Shown piece after piece: positions 60,902-64,000 of a DNA stretch of 64,000 nucleotides. The translations under genes were made by a program, and so were the position numbers. Source of the DNA: Mycobacterium haemophilum DSM 44634. Lineage in GTDB: Bacteria; Actinomycetota; Actinomycetes; Mycobacteriales; Mycobacteriaceae. Every line of letters begins with the position of its first letter. Within the stretch, counting starts at the first letter, position 1. The DNA lies in assembly GCF_000340435.2 (NCBI RefSeq), contig NZ_CP011883.2:592607-656606 (forward strand), given 5' to 3'. The notes under the pieces were generated by a model, which had not been told where the DNA came from, did not search any database, and saw only the letters and a list, made by a program, of their open reading frames with translations.

Positions 60902-61672
60902 GTGAGCTTTGACGTGGAGTCGAGCTTTGAAGTGGAGCGGTTGTCATTGCTCGTGGCGGGCCAAGACCAGCAGCTCAGCGACCTACGGGAACTGGCCCGT
61001 CGAGGTGATTCGCGGATCGCGGACCTCGGTGAGCAGCTGAACAGGTCACAGGCCGAGCTGGAGTCGATGTCGTTGCGCTTCCACCAAGAGGCGGCCGAAA
61101 TCCCTGCCGACGTCGAGCACCTGGGTGATCGACTCTGCGCGGTCTTGAACACCGCCACGGTGGAGGCGGAAGCGATTCGGGCCGAGGCGCATCAGTTCGC
61201 CGAAACCACTCGCGTCGAAGCGGAGCGGCGCGCCGCTGAAATCATCGCCGACGCCAAGCTGGAGTATCAGTCAGCAGCCAAGCTGTGGGCCGACCTGCTA
61301 GCGCAGAGTAACCAGGTACGGGCTGACATTACTCAGCTACGGGAGCAGGCCACCCTGGAGGGCGCCAAAATTATCGCCGAGGCCGAGAGCCTGGCCGCAG
61401 AAGTGTTGGCCCGCGTGCAGCGTAACGTTGACACACAGATTGCAGCGGCGCAGGCCAAGTTGGACGAACTCAAACAGGTGCGAGTGAAAACCATTGCGCA
61501 ACTGAAGTCTTTCTACGACAGGTTTACCGCGCTGGAGCGCCCCGTGCGGGAAATTGATCCGGCCCAGATTATTTCCTTTGCTCCGGTTCCCTTGGACCCA
61601 TCGCTCTCCTATGGTGCGCATTCGGCTCCTGATATTGATCCGCCTCAGGAGTCGCTTGGCAATGTTGGGTAG
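60902..61672 (+). CDS. Coiled-coil protein, DivIVA/SepIVA-like, first of a pair
   Basis: 256 residues, almost all helical and predicted coiled coil (about 10-215) with many Ala, Glu and Arg (VEAERRAAEIIADAKLEYQ; AEAESLAAEVLARVQ). This pattern resembles mycobacterial SepIVA/Wag31-type scaffold proteins of the cell pole and septum. The C-terminal 40 residues are Pro/Asp-rich and non-helical. GTG 60902 chosen because AAGG lies 9 nt upstream; ATG 60881 is in frame. I recall no gene here between bpoC and menD in H37Rv. Confidence 0.75.
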   Translation: MSFDVESSFEVERLSLLVAGQDQQLSDLRELARRGDSRIADLGEQLNRSQAELESMSLRFHQEAAEIPADVEHLGDRLCAVLNTATVEAEAIRAEAHQFAETTRVEAERRAAEIIADAKLEYQSAAKLWADLLAQSNQVRADITQLREQATLEGAKIIAEAESLAAEVLARVQRNVDTQIAAAQAKLDELKQVRVKTIAQLKSFYDRFTALERPVREIDPAQIISFAPVPLDPSLSYGAHSAPDIDPPQESLGNVG

Positions 61673-61770
61673 TTCGAAATATTTGCATTAGAGCCCTGGT
61701 CGGCTACCTTTCCGACGGCGAAAATGTTATGCGCGGAATGTAATTTCTCTAGTTATTAGGAGAAGCCCAG

Positions 61771-62619
61771 ATGGCAAGGCCAATCCCAACGTTCGAGACG
61801 CAAAGACGCGGTCTCGATCGTGCTCAGGTCACTGAGTACATCCTGCGTATCCACAGTGAGATGGAGTCGCTCCAAAACGACGCGTCTCACGCCCTGGCCG
61901 ACCGCGAACGACTCAACGACGAGATCACGAAGCTGCACGGCGATATCGAGCGTCTTTCCGGGCCGATCGATTCGGTCGAAGGGATGTCGGAGCGCATTGC
62001 TCGCATGATGCGCGTCGCCTCCGATGAGGCCCGTCGCACCAAGGCGATGGCACGCGAAGAGGCCGATTCACTGACTCGTGAGTTGCGCGACGAGGTTGAA
62101 GCGGCACGTCAGGACCGTGCCACCGCTAGCGCCGTACTGGCCGAACTCCAGGCTTCCGCCGCCGCCCGCCGCGAGCAAATTCTCGCCGAGGCGAAGGCCG
62201 AGGCCGAAGAAGTGTTGCAGGCCGCTCATAACGAGCGCGCCCGCCTGGCTGAGGAAGCCGCGGAGGCCGAGCGGCGGCGCCGTGAAATGCAGCTGCGCCT
62301 GGCCGACGAGGACGAACGCCGCCGCCGCGAAGCGCAGCATCGACTGGACCAGCAGATCAAGTCACGCTGGGAGCAGGCCGAGACCCAGATCGCCGCCTGC
62401 GAGGAGGAGAGCCGACTCAAGGCGGCTGGCATGGTCGCCGCCGCCGAGCGCGATGCGCAATTGGTCAAGGAACGCGCCGAGGCCCATGTCAAGGACCTGC
62501 TCAAGGTACGCGGGGACGTCGTCGCGGCACTGGGCGAGATTCAGAGCCGGATCGAGACCGCTGTCCGCCGCGACCGGATCACCGTTGTCAAGCCCCCCGC
62601 GGTGGGTGAGGAGGCTTAG
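61771..62619 (+). CDS. DivIVA-domain coiled-coil protein, second of the pair
   Basis: 282 residues. The N terminus FETQRRGLDRAQVTEYILRI is a recognisable DivIVA-type membrane-curvature domain (RGxDxxxV), followed by a long coiled coil (about 30-265) rich in Glu, Arg and Ala, with EEAAEAERRRREMQLRLADE. A basic Arg/Val tail ends the protein. AGGAG 10 nt before the ATG. It follows the first coiled-coil gene by 98 bp. Likely a polar or septal scaffold. Absent at this place in H37Rv. Confidence 0.8.
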   Translation: MARPIPTFETQRRGLDRAQVTEYILRIHSEMESLQNDASHALADRERLNDEITKLHGDIERLSGPIDSVEGMSERIARMMRVASDEARRTKAMAREEADSLTRELRDEVEAARQDRATASAVLAELQASAAARREQILAEAKAEAEEVLQAAHNERARLAEEAAEAERRRREMQLRLADEDERRRREAQHRLDQQIKSRWEQAETQIAACEEESRLKAAGMVAAAERDAQLVKERAEAHVKDLLKVRGDVVAALGEIQSRIETAVRRDRITVVKPPAVGEEA

Positions 62620-62626
62620 CTCGGCG

Positions 62627-62752
62627 GCATCGTCGGCGGGTTGTGGTCTGATGGCCCGCCTCCTCACCGGCCGCGCCGGCCGCATCGTCGGCGGGTTGTG
62701 GTCTGATGGCCCGCCTCCTCATCGGCCGCGCCGGCCGCATCGTCGGCGGGCT
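62627..62752 (-). repeat. Diverged MIRU-like 55-bp repeat, 2.3 units
   Basis: GCATCGTCGGCGGG occurs at 62627, 62682 and 62737. Each 55-bp unit carries GCCCGCCTCCTCA.CGGCCGCG. The block order follows the reversed MIRU unit, so this is a related subfamily. It fills the gap between the DivIVA-like gene and menD. Confidence 0.8.
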
Positions 62753-62768
62753 ATGACACCCTATACGG

Positions 62769-64000
62769 GTGAACCCCTCGACGACACAGGCCCGCGTCGT
62801 CGTTGACGAGCTGATCCGCGGCGGCGTCCGCGATGTGGTGCTGTGCCCCGGGTCGCGAAGCGCTCCGCTGGCATTCGCGCTGCAAGACGCCGACTGTGCC
62901 GGCCGGATCCGGCTGCACGTCCGCATCGACGAGCGCACCGCCGGGTATCTGGCCATCGGGCTGGCGGTTGCTGCGGGCGCGCCGGTGTGTGTCGCGATGA
63001 CCTCGGGCACTGCCGTGGCCAACCTTGGTCCAGCGGTGGTCGAGGCCAACTACGCCCGGGTGCCGCTGATCGTGCTGTCGGCCAACCGGCCCTATGAATT
63101 GCTTGGCACCGGGGCCAACCAGACCATGGAGCAGCTGGGCTACTTCGGCACCCAAGTTCGTGCCACCATCAGCCTGGGCCTAGCAGAGGACGCGCCGGAG
63201 CGGCTGGATTCGTTCAACGCGACCTGGCGATCGGCCACCTGCCGAGTATTGGTGGCTGCCACCGGTTCTCGCACCGCCAATGCCGGCCCCGTACAGTTCG
63301 ACATCCCGCTGCGCGAGCCTTTGGTACCCGATCCTGAACCCCACGGCGCCGTTGCACTGCAGGGCCGGCCCGGCGGAAAGCCGTGGACCTACACACCGCC
63401 GGTGACGTTTGACCAGCCGCTGGAAATCGACCTGTCGGCCGACACCGTCGTCATCGCCGGGCACGGCGCGGGCGTACACCCCAACCTGGCGGAACTGCCG
63501 ATCGTTGCTGAGCCGACCGCGCCATTTGGGCCGTACCGGCCGTACCCGTTGCACCCCCTAGCACTGCCGCTGCTGCACCCGAAGCAGGTGATCATGCTCG
63601 GTCGCCCGACACTGCATCGCCCGGTGTCAGCGCTGCTGGCCGACCCGCAAGTGCCGGTGTACGCGCTGACCACCGGGCCACGCTGGCCGGACGTCTCGGG
63701 CAATTCGCAGGCCACTGGTACTCGGGCGGTAACCACCGGGACACCGCACCCGGCCTGGCTGCAGCGCTGTGCGGAGATGAACCGGCACGCGATCTCGGCG
63801 GTGCACGGCCAGCTCGCGGCGCACCCGTTAACCACGGGCCTACATGTCGCCGCGGCCGTAGCAGATGCGCTACGGCCTGGTGACCAACTGGTGCTGGGGG
63901 CGTCCAACCCGGTGCGCGACATGGCGTTGGTTGGTTTGTCCACTGACGGTATCCAGGTGCGGTCCAACCGCGGCGTTGCTGGCATCGACGGCACCGTATC
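62769..64000 (+). CDS. menD: SEPHCHC synthase MenD, N-terminal part (cut by window end)
   Basis: First 410 codons of a thiamine-diphosphate enzyme that joins isochorismate and 2-oxoglutarate, the first committed step of menaquinone synthesis. CPGSRSAPLAFAL and the catalytic Glu region in VRIDERTAGYLAIG are at the N terminus, with the central domain (VIMLGRPTLHRPV) following. GTG 62769. Continues past the window end; no frameshift seen up to 64000. Confidence 0.95.
   Translation, partial: MNPSTTQARVVVDELIRGGVRDVVLCPGSRSAPLAFALQDADCAGRIRLHVRIDERTAGYLAIGLAVAAGAPVCVAMTSGTAVANLGPAVVEANYARVPLIVLSANRPYELLGTGANQTMEQLGYFGTQVRATISLGLAEDAPERLDSFNATWRSATCRVLVAATGSRTANAGPVQFDIPLREPLVPDPEPHGAVALQGRPGGKPWTYTPPVTFDQPLEIDLSADTVVIAGHGAGVHPNLAELPIVAEPTAPFGPYRPYPLHPLALPLLHPKQVIMLGRPTLHRPVSALLADPQVPVYALTTGPRWPDVSGNSQATGTRAVTTGTPHPAWLQRCAEMNRHAISAVHGQLAAHPLTTGLHVAAAVADALRPGDQLVLGASNPVRDMALVGLSTDGIQVRSNRGVAGIDGTV

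Noticed and set aside
1..64000. tRNA, rRNA, riboswitch or prophage integrase
   Set aside because: I looked in the intergenic gaps and saw no cloverleaf with CCA end, no known riboswitch core and no integrase or att-like direct repeats at the island ends.

Overview
The window is chromosomal DNA from a slow-growing Mycobacterium related to M. tuberculosis but outside that complex. It is GC-rich, uses many GTG and TTG starts, and carries regX3, cmaA2, a BldC-like regulator, bS22 and MIRU-type repeats. Its gene order follows M. tuberculosis H37Rv from regX3 (Rv0491) to menD (Rv0555). Protein sequences I can compare from memory, such as HemA, look clearly diverged from the H37Rv versions. I cannot name the species from the sequence alone, and all H37Rv comparisons are from memory.

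Layout: 1-4952 holds MIRU units, regX3, a three-gene operon with a GMC oxidoreductase, and a divergent FadR/GntR regulator. 4959-11284 holds a Cys-rich protein, ppx1, membrane protein Rv0497, a TIM-barrel protein, a frameshifted thioesterase-like gene, proC, the BldC-like gene and bS22. 11355-16864 holds galE2, a PlsC acyltransferase, cmaA2, an R-hydratase-like protein, serB1, a truncated WXG100-like ORF and a glutaredoxin-like protein. 16956-22969 is the haem operon hemA-hemC-hemD-hemB with two small membrane proteins. 22984-27464 holds a 37-residue membrane ORF, a Tat-type esterase, an accessory phospholipase C-like lipoprotein and a GABA-permease-like transporter. 27465-30952 is an accessory island rich in toxin-antitoxin genes. 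30953-38860 holds a deazaflavin-type reductase, hemL, a histidine phosphatase, the cytochrome c maturation genes (TlpA-like, CcdA, ResB, CcsA) and a MinD/ParA-like ATPase. 39109-50447 holds small membrane proteins, menA, an MTA phosphorylase, galE3, a large membrane protein, a proline/threonine-repeat protein, two glycosyltransferase-like proteins, a GT-C-like membrane protein and menE. 50492-64000 holds DUF3349, pitA, a glyoxalase, a DinB-like protein, an SDR, menB, fadD8, an amidohydrolase, menC, bpoC, two DivIVA-like coiled-coil proteins and the first part of menD.

Functionally the window joins tetrapyrrole synthesis (hemA, C, D, B, L), menaquinone synthesis (menA, B, C, D, E) and system II cytochrome c biogenesis. 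All three supply the respiratory chain. Many genes overlap by 1-4 bases at ATGA, GTGA or TGATG junctions, which indicates co-transcription and coupled translation.

Differences from H37Rv order: mmpS2/mmpL2, Rv0515-Rv0518, Rv0520/0521, PE_PGRS6, fabH and vapBC3 are missing from their usual places. In their place, or elsewhere, are the WXG100-like remnant, the lipoprotein phospholipase, the toxin-antitoxin island, the DinB-like gene and the DivIVA-like pair. Several short repeat families sit at gene ends: 53-bp MIRU, two diverged MIRU-like forms of 55 and 58 bp, a 57-bp repeat, and a 26-bp palindromic insert present in four copies.
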